DNA from: Costus lasius
Taxonomy: Eukaryota; Streptophyta; Magnoliopsida; Zingiberales; Costaceae
Reading direction: 5' to 3'
Length of the DNA stretch: 64,000 bases
NCBI GenBank assembly: GCA_027563935.2
Contig: CM050454.1
Coordinates: forward strand, 4,120,001-4,184,000
Within the stretch, counting starts at the first letter, position 1. Every line of letters begins with the position of its first letter. The position numbers and the translations under genes were made by a program. This document shows positions 26,173-35,512 of the stretch, piece after piece. The notes under the pieces are model-generated. The model worked only from the letters and a program-made list of their open reading frames with translations, searched no databases and had not been told where the DNA came from.

Positions 26173-27951
26173 TGATGTCTCGTATTTTTATAGTCTTTTA
26201 AACCCATATTTACTTGTGAATCGAGACATATTTTCATGCTTTTACGTCTCTTACCAGCTTATTTCATTGATTTTCTTCAGAAGCTTCACTTCTTGTCATG
26301 TTGATAAATACAGGACAATTCACTCACTTTTGGAGCTATTTGGAAGTATATTTATGTTCCCGAGTGAATCAAGAACCTTGACGAGAAGTTTCGCTTCAAA
26401 CGGAGCTGATTTCCAGAATTACGGCCGAGGCCATAATCTGTATTATGGCCATAATTTCCTGTTTTAATTCTCAAGAAGCCCGTTTTCACTCAAGCTTAAT
26501 CATACTCCAAAGACATGCCTTCGATTTTCTCATCGGAAGTCATTCGGACGAAGAAATCTTCAACAGACAACATTACGGCTATGGTCGTAATTTCTGCCTA
26601 CCCGTAATATTCACGCTGGCAACTTCTGATGTCAAACAAAGGCCAGAGTCAAAGACGAGTCAAAGGCCAGCACGCCTGCAAAATTTTAGACGAAACGGAG
26701 CTTTCTACCAAAATTATGGGCGTGGCCATAATCTTCATTACATCCGTAATTTTCACATGCATATTAATGGCCCGCATTAAATATGCATAACTCACTCGTT
26801 TTAACTCCGTTTTGGGCGTTCTTGGAGTCAAAACGACGAGTATTTAAAGGGCCATAAGTGTATGAAGATTTGAAGAGTCGAAGAGTATCAGAGTAAAAAT
26901 TACAGGCATGGCCGTAATTATAATTACGGTCGTAATTCTCCCCTACGCACCCAAACTTACAACAGCCATAACTTTTCCATTATAGCTCCGTTTTTGACGT
27001 TTAAGGTGTCAAAACGTAGCTAATTAAAAGCTCCATCAATCCATGCATTCAGATTTGGCATCAGACTTTATAAAAAGGGCGAAATGCCCCTTGGAAGAGC
27101 GACGGGTCTTGGCTAGAGGTGAAGTCCTTGGTGAAAGTTTTAGGAGAAGAAGATACCTTGTGCTTCAATTCGTGGAGGCTTGGTGGAGGAGAGTTTCAAC
27201 CCCTTTTGTAGAGTTTGTGATCTCCTATATTCAATTCTTTCCTTTACTTCGATCTTCTTATAGAGATTTGTACTTAAACGACGCTATGATAGCATAAATC
27301 TTTTGTCGGAACTAAGGGTGTAGTCTCGTTGTATGTATCTCATTCTCAAACTTGATATTTCAAGACAATTGCAAATTTTACTTTGTGTTTATTCGTTCTA
27401 TGCCGTTTTATCGCTAGAATTACCTTGATCACGTAATATCTTTTCTCGGGCGTCGCAAGAAGGACCAAGAGGTGAATTGCGATGCTAGATCTGCTAGTTC
27501 GAACATACTCTGACCTATCAAGAAATTGGGTAGGATTTGTATGAGGAATTTCATAGTATCTCTGAACCCATTGGGTCAATCTAGGTACGGTGAGCCACGA
27601 AAGTAAGACGCCGATTTAGATTGATACTGGATTACACCGTCGAAAGAGGGTAATCTGTACCTTTTGATACTTCCTTGAGCACTTTTAAAGTTTGCTTTGT
27701 TATAATTTTTACTTGTTTGAATTTGAGATCCTTCAACGAGACGAACCCGTCGTTCCGATATCTCTAACCCTTGTTTTCTCCTCGAAGCTTTCTCTTGCCG
27801 GATTCGATTTACTTTTGGCTATATATTTGCTTTACTTTCAGAATTTCAATCACTTGATCGATTGTCTAGATATCAATTCAAAATCACTTGGTACTTGAAC
27901 TCTGTCCCTGTGGGTTCGACATCTTAAGTACTACACGCGACGAAACCGTTA
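26173..27951 (+). mobile_element. Solo LTR inserted in the inner hAT copy
   Basis: The hAT sequence CCACAAGTACACAAGG is continuous in the minus copy but split here by 1.78 kb. GTACA is present on both sides (26168-26172 and 27952-27956; AGTACA if six bases are counted). The insert begins TGATGTCTCG and ends with a CCCTGTGGGTTCGACATC stretch typical of plant LTR 3' ends. No internal gag or pol is present, so it is a solo LTR left by recombination. The last base pair (TA rather than CA) is non-canonical. Confidence 0.85.
26405..26940. repeat. Four dispersed AATTACGGCC-type palindromic motifs in the solo LTR
   Basis: Motifs pairing ATTACGGCC(G/A)... with ...GGCCATAAT occur near 26405-26460, 26570-26600, 26714-26750 and 26905-26935. 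Each is preceded by ACGGAGCT-like or other shared sequence. They give the LTR an internal degenerate repeat structure of roughly 150-190 bp. Confidence 0.6.
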
Positions 27952-28500
27952 GTACACAAGGTGGAAAACTTAAAAGTGTGGTGTGGAACCATTTTAAGAA
28001 GGTGCAAGTAAATGGAGAGGACAAGGCTCAATGCAATTATTGTCGAAAGTTGCTTGGAGGAAAATCTAAAAATGGTACAAAACACTTGCACCAACATATG
28101 GATCTCTATTTTCAACAAAAGATTAGTATGAGAGGGCAAACAGTTCTAACATCTCAGATAACAAAAGGCAAAGCTGAATTAACAGCTACAACATATGATT
28201 CTGATAATGCAAAGAAAGAGTTAGCTCATGCAATTATATTGCATGAATATCCACTTTCAATAGTGGATCATGTTGGCTTTAAGAGGTATTCAAATGCACT
28301 TCAGCTAGTATTCAAGGTTCCTTCATGAAACACTATTAAGAAGGAAATTATGAAAGTTTATGATGCTGAGAAATCAATAACATTGAAATTAATTGATAGT
28401 AATGAAGGAAAGGTTGCAATTACATCAGACATGTGGACTTCTAGTAATAAAAAAGAGAAGATATATGGTGATCACTGCCCATTATATTGATTCTTCCTGG
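27951..28500 (+). pseudogene. hAT transposase N-terminal remnant (right, plus copy)
   Basis: The plus strand reads GGKLKSVVWNHFKKVQV, then CNYCRKLLGG and GTKHLHQHM, an intact BED zinc finger with all Cys/His ligands. It continues to ILHEYPLSIVDHVGFKRY. A TGA at 28326-28328 replaces the Arg codon of the sister copy (CGA to TGA, a methyl-CpG type change). After it, the frame continues to ITSDMWTSSNKK. The start of this gene is cut away by the solo LTR at 26173-27951. The catalytic core is missing. Confidence 0.85.
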
Positions 28501-28789
28501 AGTTTACAAAGTCAAATTCTGAGGTAACTATCTATTTACTATTATAGTTACATAATTCTTTATGATATATGTTTGTTTTTCATGATTTGCTAAAGTTAGT
28601 GTTCGAAATTATTAATAATAGTAAATAGTAATTGTTGTTTGTTTTATATTAGGTTTATTTATGTTCCAGCTCCTCACACGAGTGATAGACTCAGTGCTGT
28701 TCTAGTAGGGTGTTTATTAGATTGGAATATTGATACTAAGTTGTCTACAATTACTTTAGACAATTTTCTAGTAGGGTGTTAAATATCAC

Positions 28790-28970
28790 ATACCACAAGC
28801 AATTGCAAGAGATGTGCTAGCAATTCCTATATCCACAATGGCTTCTGAATCTGCATTCAGCACGGGTGGCAGAATTGTAAGCCCACATCGTAGTCGATTA
28901 CATTGGTATACATTAGAGGCATTGATGTGTGCTAGAAGCGGACTATGGAGTCAAGAGAATAAAGGTAATA
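28790..28970 (+). pseudogene. hAT C-terminal dimerisation domain remnant (right, plus copy)
   Basis: The plus strand reads LAIPISTMASESAFSTGGR, then IVSPHRSRLHW, TLEALMCARSGLW. SESAFSTGGR is the classical hATC motif. It is closely related to the minus copy at 23880-24030 and, like it, directly follows a deletion of the catalytic middle. Confidence 0.82.
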
Positions 28971-29947
28971 TAATTTATCTTTCTCAACTAGTTTGCTTGT
29001 TTTTATTATTTAATTTTGAAATCATATGTTTTATCATTTTATAGGAATGAGTTCTAAAGCAATTGATGAGTTTATCTTTCTCAACTAGTTTGCTTGTTTT
29101 TATTATTCAATTTTGAAATCATATGTTTTTATCGTTTTACAGGAAAGAATTCTTAAGCAATTGATGAATTTGCAAATATGCTTGATAATATAGATTATGA
29201 GGATGAAGGTATGATTCATATTTATTAAATGTATGATTGATATTTATTAGATGTAGATGATTGATATAATCTATATTGTTCAATGTAGATGAATTGTTGG
29301 CAAGTGGAGCCCGAGCAACATTTGGATTAGAAGATGATTAATAGCAATTTATGATTGCTTGCTTGGTATTTTGTTGATTTTGATTTGTTTTAAATGCTTG
29401 GTCATTTTGTTGATGTGGAAGTATGGAACTATGATGCAGAACTGTGAAGTATGGAAATGTGATGTATTTTCTACTAGCCTATTATGGAAATGTGAATTGT
29501 GAAGTTGATGGTAGTTTTAATGGTGGAGATAATGCTTTGTAAATTGTAAGTTTCTACTTTCTCTAGTGAAATAGTGATTGTTGATGGTAGTTTTAATTAT
29601 GATGTATTTTGAATCTTTTCCTTATTGCAGATTTTTTTGAATCGTTTAATAGAGATAATGCTTTGCAAGTTTAGTGTTGGGAGCATCTTTATTTTATATT
29701 TAATTGAGAGTTGTAGACCAACATAAGTGATGATCATCATATATATTGTTATTTATTCAACTTTATTGTTGTTATCTTTTTTTTTTATTAATTTTTTTAT
29801 TTAGGGTTCAGGTTTCCCCACGGGGACCCGATTCCCCAACAGGGTCGGGGATGGGGACATATTTTATAGACCCGTCGGGTTCGGGGACGGGGTAGGGAGA
29901 GGCGGGGTCGGGGCGGGGAATGTAAAACCCGCCCCCGACCTGCCCCA

Positions 29948-29957
29948 TTGCCATCCC
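29948..29957 (+). repeat. 3' terminal inverted repeat of the inner hAT copy
   Basis: GCCATCCCTA closes the CCCGACC-rich subterminal block of the plus-strand copy. It is identical in style to the outer borders. The next bases (ATTCCAAG) have no matching direct repeat at the truncated 5' side, so no duplication survives for this inner insertion. Confidence 0.8.
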
Positions 29958-30859
29958 TAATTCCAAGTCTCCAACCTTGGATCCAGTATCTGTCCCATTA
30001 GAATCGTAAACGATAAGATCAATATGAAACACCGATACAAAACCAAATCCATTAGATGAGATAACAAGTGAGAAATTTGATAGGAAGAAAAATCAATTTT
30101 CAAGAGAGTACAAAATGCTAGCCTACTAGATCGAAAGAGATAGGTAAGACTGTCGATAAAATACATTGGTGCTGGAATAATCTACTCAAAAATCTCAATC
30201 TTGAACCATGAAACACAACACAACAGAAACAGAAAGATTATCACAATAAGAACGCTAAGCACAACAAAGATGTTAAAAAAAAAGAGATGCCGAAGTGTAA
30301 AAAATAACCAAGTACAAAAATGAGATGCCGAACGCTGCGACAACGAGGCGATGCCGATTGAGGATGGTCGAGGACGACGATTCGATGCCGATCAAGAATG
30401 GTTGAGGACGGACAACGAGTCGACAAAGTGTTCGTAGGCGACGGGGCGAGAGAGGCGATGCAGGCCGAGGACGACAAGGCGACGAGGGAGATCATGGAAG
30501 ATGAGAGGCAAAATAGCTTGAGGACGACCTTTTCGAAGGTGAAGGGAATTCCAGCCAAATAGGGTTTTGGTAGGAGAACTGGAGAAGTAAAGAACGACTG
30601 AAAGTGAAAGGGTGTTGCGGTTGTGGCCGTGTTGGAATGTTAGGGTTTTAGTATTTTAGACTTTTAGGGTATTTAGGTTTAGGGTATTTTAGTAAAACTA
30701 TATATTCGGGTCGGGTTCGGGGTGGGTTTTTTATTTCCCAGACCCGTCCCCGCCCCGCTTGATAAGAATCGGGTTTTACCCGAACCCAACCTCGAACCTG
30801 GTCAACACGGGTTTTCCCCATCAACATCGGGTCGGGTTAGGGTTATTTTGCCATCCCTA

Positions 30860-30867
30860 AGTGGAAG
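30860..30867 (+). repeat. 8-bp target-site duplication, right copy
   Basis: AGTGGAAG follows the TIR CCATCCCTA. It is identical to 22778-22785. Confidence 0.95.
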
Positions 30868-31162
30868 GCCAGCGAGCTCGGGCAGACGAGAGAGGAGGAA
30901 AGCGGCAAGCTTTCAGCGGGTGAGAGGGGAGGAAGGTGGTGAGTGACGAGAGAGGATAAAGGCATCGAGCGACGGGCTATTTTGGACGAGAGAACGGAAA
31001 GTGATTTCCACCTCTTTTCGAGGAAACAAAAAGGAGGATAAGGAAATAGATTTTTTTTTCTTTTCTTCTCTCATTCCCTTCTTTGAAACTAGGGAAATGA
31101 AAGGAAAGACATCCATTTCTTTTCTTTCTCTCCTGATTTTCTTTCTTTGAAACAGGCTGTTA

Positions 31163-33334
31163 CTCTCGTCTGCTGGTTCAGCCTTGTTGGCAAGTTTTCA
31201 CTCTCATTTGCTAAAGCTTTAACTTTTAAAAATATATAAAATACAAATAAAATAATTATTAATAAATATTTTTTATTATTATTTATAAAATTATATTTTA
31301 TAGAATAATTTAAAATAAAAAATAAATAAATAAATTTTTTATTTAATTAGATACCCATTGGTACATGTGTAAATACTTAGTAAGTCATGTAAAAGGTTCT
31401 TAACCTAGATTTGGATCGGCTTTAGGTATATAGTAAAATAGCGAATGCCCAATCCATTGTCATCCCTATCTCATGCACCTAGTGAAATCTTATCTCATGT
31501 GCTTCCCTAAATGAATGAGTTAGATGAGAGTGCTTATTCAATTAAGATATGAATGACGAGAGAGCATGTTTAAAAGTTGAATATAGGAAAAAAATATTAT
31601 AGGGAGAAAAATAATAAGAACTTTGTTTACTTTTATTATTATTTTTATTATATATTATTAAAATTTTGATAGAATCCTTTTTTTTCTATTTGCTAATGCT
31701 ATTGTGTGCTATTTATTAACTTAGTAGTTTTAAAACAATATGAACCCAATGCAAAATGTTTAAATTCAAATTCTTCTTCTACTTTCTACGTGAGACTATA
31801 TTGAGAATTTATAATCTCTTTTACTTATGATTTCACCTTCTTGTATGTTTTAAACTTAACATTACGTTTGAAAATTATATTTAATCGACAACATATAATG
31901 TCATTTTAATGGTGACTCTACTATCTACGGTAGTTTTTCCTATTAAACTCTTATTGTGCTTAATATTAAGTTTACCTCTAATACCTCCTGTTATGACTTA
32001 TGTAATAAAAAAACTAAATCTTGAAGAGCTTGAAATAATGACCATGACAATTCTTATCCCATCTTCCATGTGAGATTAAAGGGACGTCAAAATATCATTT
32101 GACTTCAGTTGATTTAACAAAGCTATAATGCTAAAATAGTTGTATAATTATTTGAAAATTGCATCTGTTGTGCAACGGCAAAATTGAGATGAATCAAACG
32201 AACTCAATAAGATTTTTAATAATCAACTATATATGGTTTCTGTTTAGTCCTTATATATATATATATATATATATTCTATTTTATTTTTTAAAAAAATTTA
32301 AAACCATATAACTGTTTTTTACTTTTATTCCTTTTTTATTTTTTTTTACCGTAAAAGACTTGGTTTGTTAGTAATGGCACAACTTTGCTCTGATCCCACC
32401 TTTCTAAAAATTATTCGTTGGGTTTTAAGCTCACTCCAAACCCAACTCTGCCAGTAGAATTGGGTATCCATATGAATTGGGTATTCATATTTTTTTAGCT
32501 AAAAAGATAAAAAATGTTAAAAATATTTTTAAGTAAAGTAAAATAATTATTATATAAAATAAAAATATAGAGAAAGTATAATATATAGTTGGATGTTAAT
32601 AAAATGTAAATGAGACTGAATGTGAATACAGGATGGGGATGGGTTTCAAAATCTTTATACTCGACTCCGGCTCCGCATTATAGAATTTGGATTTTATCTG
32701 AATCCGATTCAACATCCGATCAGATTTCTACTAAATTCGGTTCGGACGCAAGGATTCTTCAATTTTTTTTCTTTTGTTTTAGTAAACGTGGGAAGGCTAG
32801 GTAAGGAAAGATCCAAAAGAAAAGGAAGTTCTTTTGTTTCTTCCACCACCACCGCCAGTAGCCGCCATAAGAGGCGGCGGTGTTGCGCTGAATAGTAGCA
32901 ACATCACTAGCGGCCATGCGTCTGTGGGCTGGGACAAATAGAGAGATGGCCACGAGGGAGGAAGGGTTGACGACGATTGGCAGGCGCCAAAAGAATACCA
33001 TTCGCCAGCATTGCCTCCAAAACAAGGCATAAAAAGTAACATCAATTCCCTTCCTGTCAATTCGCAAACGACTGATGTCTTGTTTTGGATTTCTTCTCTG
33101 AGGCACCAAGCTTTTGCTTGCACCTTCGTCCACAATATCGGTCTTCCCTTAAGCTTAGGGGTGGTATTAGGACGCAGAAAAATGTTGAGCTAGGGAAGTT
33201 CTGGCGCAGATAGAGAAAGATGCTGGTTTGAGCAGTGAAGGGAGGAAAGGAGGGGAAAACATTGAATTTTGAGGCGGAAAGGGCCGTAAGTTGCTATTTT
33301 ATCAAGCCGGAAGGCGAAAGTTTGGATTTTTAGA
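31163..33334. other. AT-rich intergenic region upstream of the AP2 gene
   Basis: No gene is recognised. It contains an (AT)n tract near 32252-32273 and, at about 32620-32760, a short GGGGATGGG/TCCGATTC-rich patch that may be a decayed transposon end. The last 500 bp are less AT-rich and should contain the promoter and leader of the AP2 gene. Confidence 0.6.
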
Positions 33335-35512
33335 ATGGACGGCGCGTGGGATCTGAACGACCCGGCGTCGTTGGAGAACGGCTTCTCACCGATAACCGGC
33401 GGGGAGGAGGAGGAGGTTGTGAGAACCCGCTCGGCCGAGGTGGAGAACGACGAGTCCAGCTCCTCCGTTGTCGTCGTCGAGGCGCCGGAGACCGACGGCA
33501 GCGCGGGGTGGGTCTTCGGATTCTCCATTCCCGGCCGCCGCGACGATAGCACCTCCGCCGAGAGCAAGCCCGCGGCGGTGACGCACCAATTTTTTCCGCT
33601 GGGTGACGTGGAAGGAGCTCGGGCCGCTAAGCTCCCCGCGGCGCCGCCGTCGGTTGGGTTCCGGCAATCGGCGGAGCCAGTGGTGGCCGTCGTGGCCGCT
33701 GAGGCACCGCCACCACCGCCGGTAAAGAAGGGCAGGCGAGGCCCGCGGTCGAGAAGCTCGCAGTACCGTGGGGTGACGTTCTACCGGAGGACGGGACGAT
33801 GGGAATCCCACATCTGGCAAGTTTTCTCCCTTCTACACTCGTCTCCTTAAATGCCAAAGCTGCAAAAATTGCATCTTGGAAGTTGGATTCAATCATTTGG
33901 CTTCTTCCCCGCGATTGATTGTTTCCACATTGTCTCTCTCGTGCAGGGATTGTGGGAAGCAAGTTTATTTGGGTATGCACATATAGATTGGATTTGGATT
34001 TAGCTTTTGATTGTCTTGTTAGCTTCTTCATGAATCTGATTGCCTGTATCTCTGCAGGTGGATTTGACACTGCGTATGCAGCAGCAAGGTTAGTTCTTCC
34101 CGTCATTGTTTGACTTCACTCTTTTCTTGAGCAACTCTAAATTCCTTCATGAATCTTAACAAGTTTTCACAAACAGTAAAGATCTTAGTATTAAGAGCAA
34201 GGTCCAGAGATCAAATTCTACTTACCACAACTTTTACTAACAGGGCATACGATCGAGCTGCGATCAAGTTTCGTGGGCTAGAGGCAGACATAAACTTTAC
34301 TCTCGACGACTATGAGGAGGACGTCAAACAGGTCAGGGTCAAGGGAGATGGATACATAATTCATGTACGAAATCCTTTTATACTAACTGTAAATGAAGTA
34401 ATCTTTGTCAGTGGCTTGTGGCAGATGGGCAATCTTAGCAAGGATGAGTTTGTTCAGCTTCTTCGCCGGCAAAGCACTGGCTGCCCTCGGGGGAGCTCCA
34501 AGTACCGTGGAGTCACTCTCCACAAAAGTGGGAGGTGGGAGGCTAGAATGGGCCAGTTCTCGGGCAAGAAGTAATGTCTTCTCTTCTTCCTTCCACTCAA
34601 TTATCCACTCAGCTCACTCTTCAGTTTGTGCTGACAGATATGTGTATCTGGGACTCTTTGACACTGACGTTGAAGCTGCAAGGTAGTTCTCATTCAAGCT
34701 CACGCTCTGTATATTCTTTAGCAATCTTGATTGAGTTTGTTTCGATTTCAGAGCATACGACAAGGCCGCAATGAAGTGCAATGGAAAGGATGCGATAACT
34801 AACTTCGATCAGAGGATATACCAGAGTGAGTTCAGTGTTCAGATTGAGGATCTGATTCATTGCTTAATTGTCTGTCTGCTAATTAGCAAGTAGGTTATTG
34901 GTCTAAGATGAGTGTAATGTTCTACTTTAGCTGATCATGTGGAGCACAACCTCAATCTGAGCTTGGGGAGATCAGGCTTGAAGAGAAGTGATCTGGAAGC
35001 AATTGATGGCCGCGATGTAAGGTTAAAGGTATGGCAGATCCTACTAATCGCAGACACATGATGAAAGAATTGTGCTTTTAGTTTCGACAAAGGTGTGCCA
35101 TTCTCCAGTTTGATGATGAGAGAAAGGGAAATGAGACCCCCACCAATTTGCTACAAGAAGTAACCTTTAGCATTGCACTCAGTGTTCAGGATCATCCCTC
35201 AACACTTGCTCCACAAGCGTGTGGCTACACTGCGATCAGATTTAAGTCCTGCACTAGTGGCTTGTTTGATTCAGCGCAGGTTAATAAGATGTTTTTTTGT
35301 GTTTCCTTATTTAGTATCGTGCCGGCGAAGACGACGGCGGAAGGAGCCAAAAGTGGCTTTCTTTGTCCAGTAGTGGTGAGCAGCAGCACTTGGGCTGGGG
35401 CCAAGGAACGGAGATTAGTTATGGGCAGCAGCAGTGTCTTCTCCCCAGTTGCTTGCCACAACCACCACCATCATTGCTTTTGCAGCATCATCAGGATTCC
35501 CACCATGGATAG
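33335..35512 (+). CDS. euAP2-type transcription factor with two AP2 domains and miR172 site
   Basis: Preferred exons: 33335-33816, 33947-33972, 34058-34088, 34244-34331, 34425-34570, 34638-34682, 34752-34825, 34931-35028, 35109-35159 and 35315-35512 (about 412 residues). The N-terminus carries DLNDP, a DLNxxP-type EAR repression motif. A basic stretch [12 protein letters not shown] precedes AP2 domain 1 (about 142-198: [38 protein letters not shown]). A linker with LRRQSTG leads to AP2 domain 2 (about 234-291: [38 protein letters not shown]). A second EAR-like LNLSLG follows. The domains, microexons and miR172 site place it with the AP2/TOE/IDS1 floral and phase-change regulators. The first intron uses a GC donor. 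The exon 9 donor is a choice: GAA|GTAACC is preferred because the alternative leaves a 35-bp intron. Confidence 0.92.
33817..33946 (+). other. GC-AG intron
   Basis: The donor is TG|GCAAGT and the acceptor GTGCAG. Splicing here joins TG to G to make the invariant Trp of HIWDCGKQ. No GT donor gives that junction. GC donors with this strong GCAAGT context are a known minor class. Confidence 0.85.
35480..35500 (+). promoter_or_regulatory. miR172 target site
   Basis: The core GCAGCATCATCAGGATTC is the canonical miR172 complementary site of AP2/TOE genes. The final C would pair with a miR172 variant beginning GGAAUC and mismatch the variant beginning AGAAUC. It lies in the last coding exon. In the annotated frame it reads LQHHQDS rather than the family-typical AASSGF, which is present in another frame. 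Confidence 0.92.

Larger units (their letters stand above)
22786..30859 (-). mobile_element. Composite, nested and inverted hAT transposon
   Basis: The outer borders are TAGGGATGGCAA (22786) and its inverse TTGCCATCCCTA (ending 30859), with identical AGTGGAAG duplications outside. Inside, the outer element reads on the minus strand. Its 5' end lies at 30859-29958 and its transposase remnant and 3' end at about 25220-22786. A second copy of the same family, on the plus strand, fills about 25232-29957 and ends in its own TIR (GCCATCCCTA at 29948-29957). The two copies therefore form long inverted arms (about 22786-25220 against 25866-29957) around a spacer of about 0.65 kb. The inner copy has lost its own 5' TIR. 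The subterminal DNA of both is full of CCCGACCCCG/CGGGGTCGGG repeats, typical of plant hAT ends. Confidence 0.88.
22154..31159. mobile_element. Possible PIF/Harbinger-like outer element that received the composite hAT
   Basis: TTA at 22151-22153 is followed by CGCTATGTTTCAAA. At the other side, TTTGAAACAGGCTG is followed by TTA at 31160-31162. The two ends are imperfect inverted repeats and both continue into AAAGAAAGAAA-type sequence. Without the 8-kb hAT inside, the element would be about 0.9 kb. The match is modest (several mismatches in the first ten bases), so this frame is tentative. Confidence 0.35.

Noticed and set aside
33386..33820. 144-codon minus-strand frame over AP2 exon 1
   Set aside because: It is the antisense shadow of the well-supported AP2 exon.
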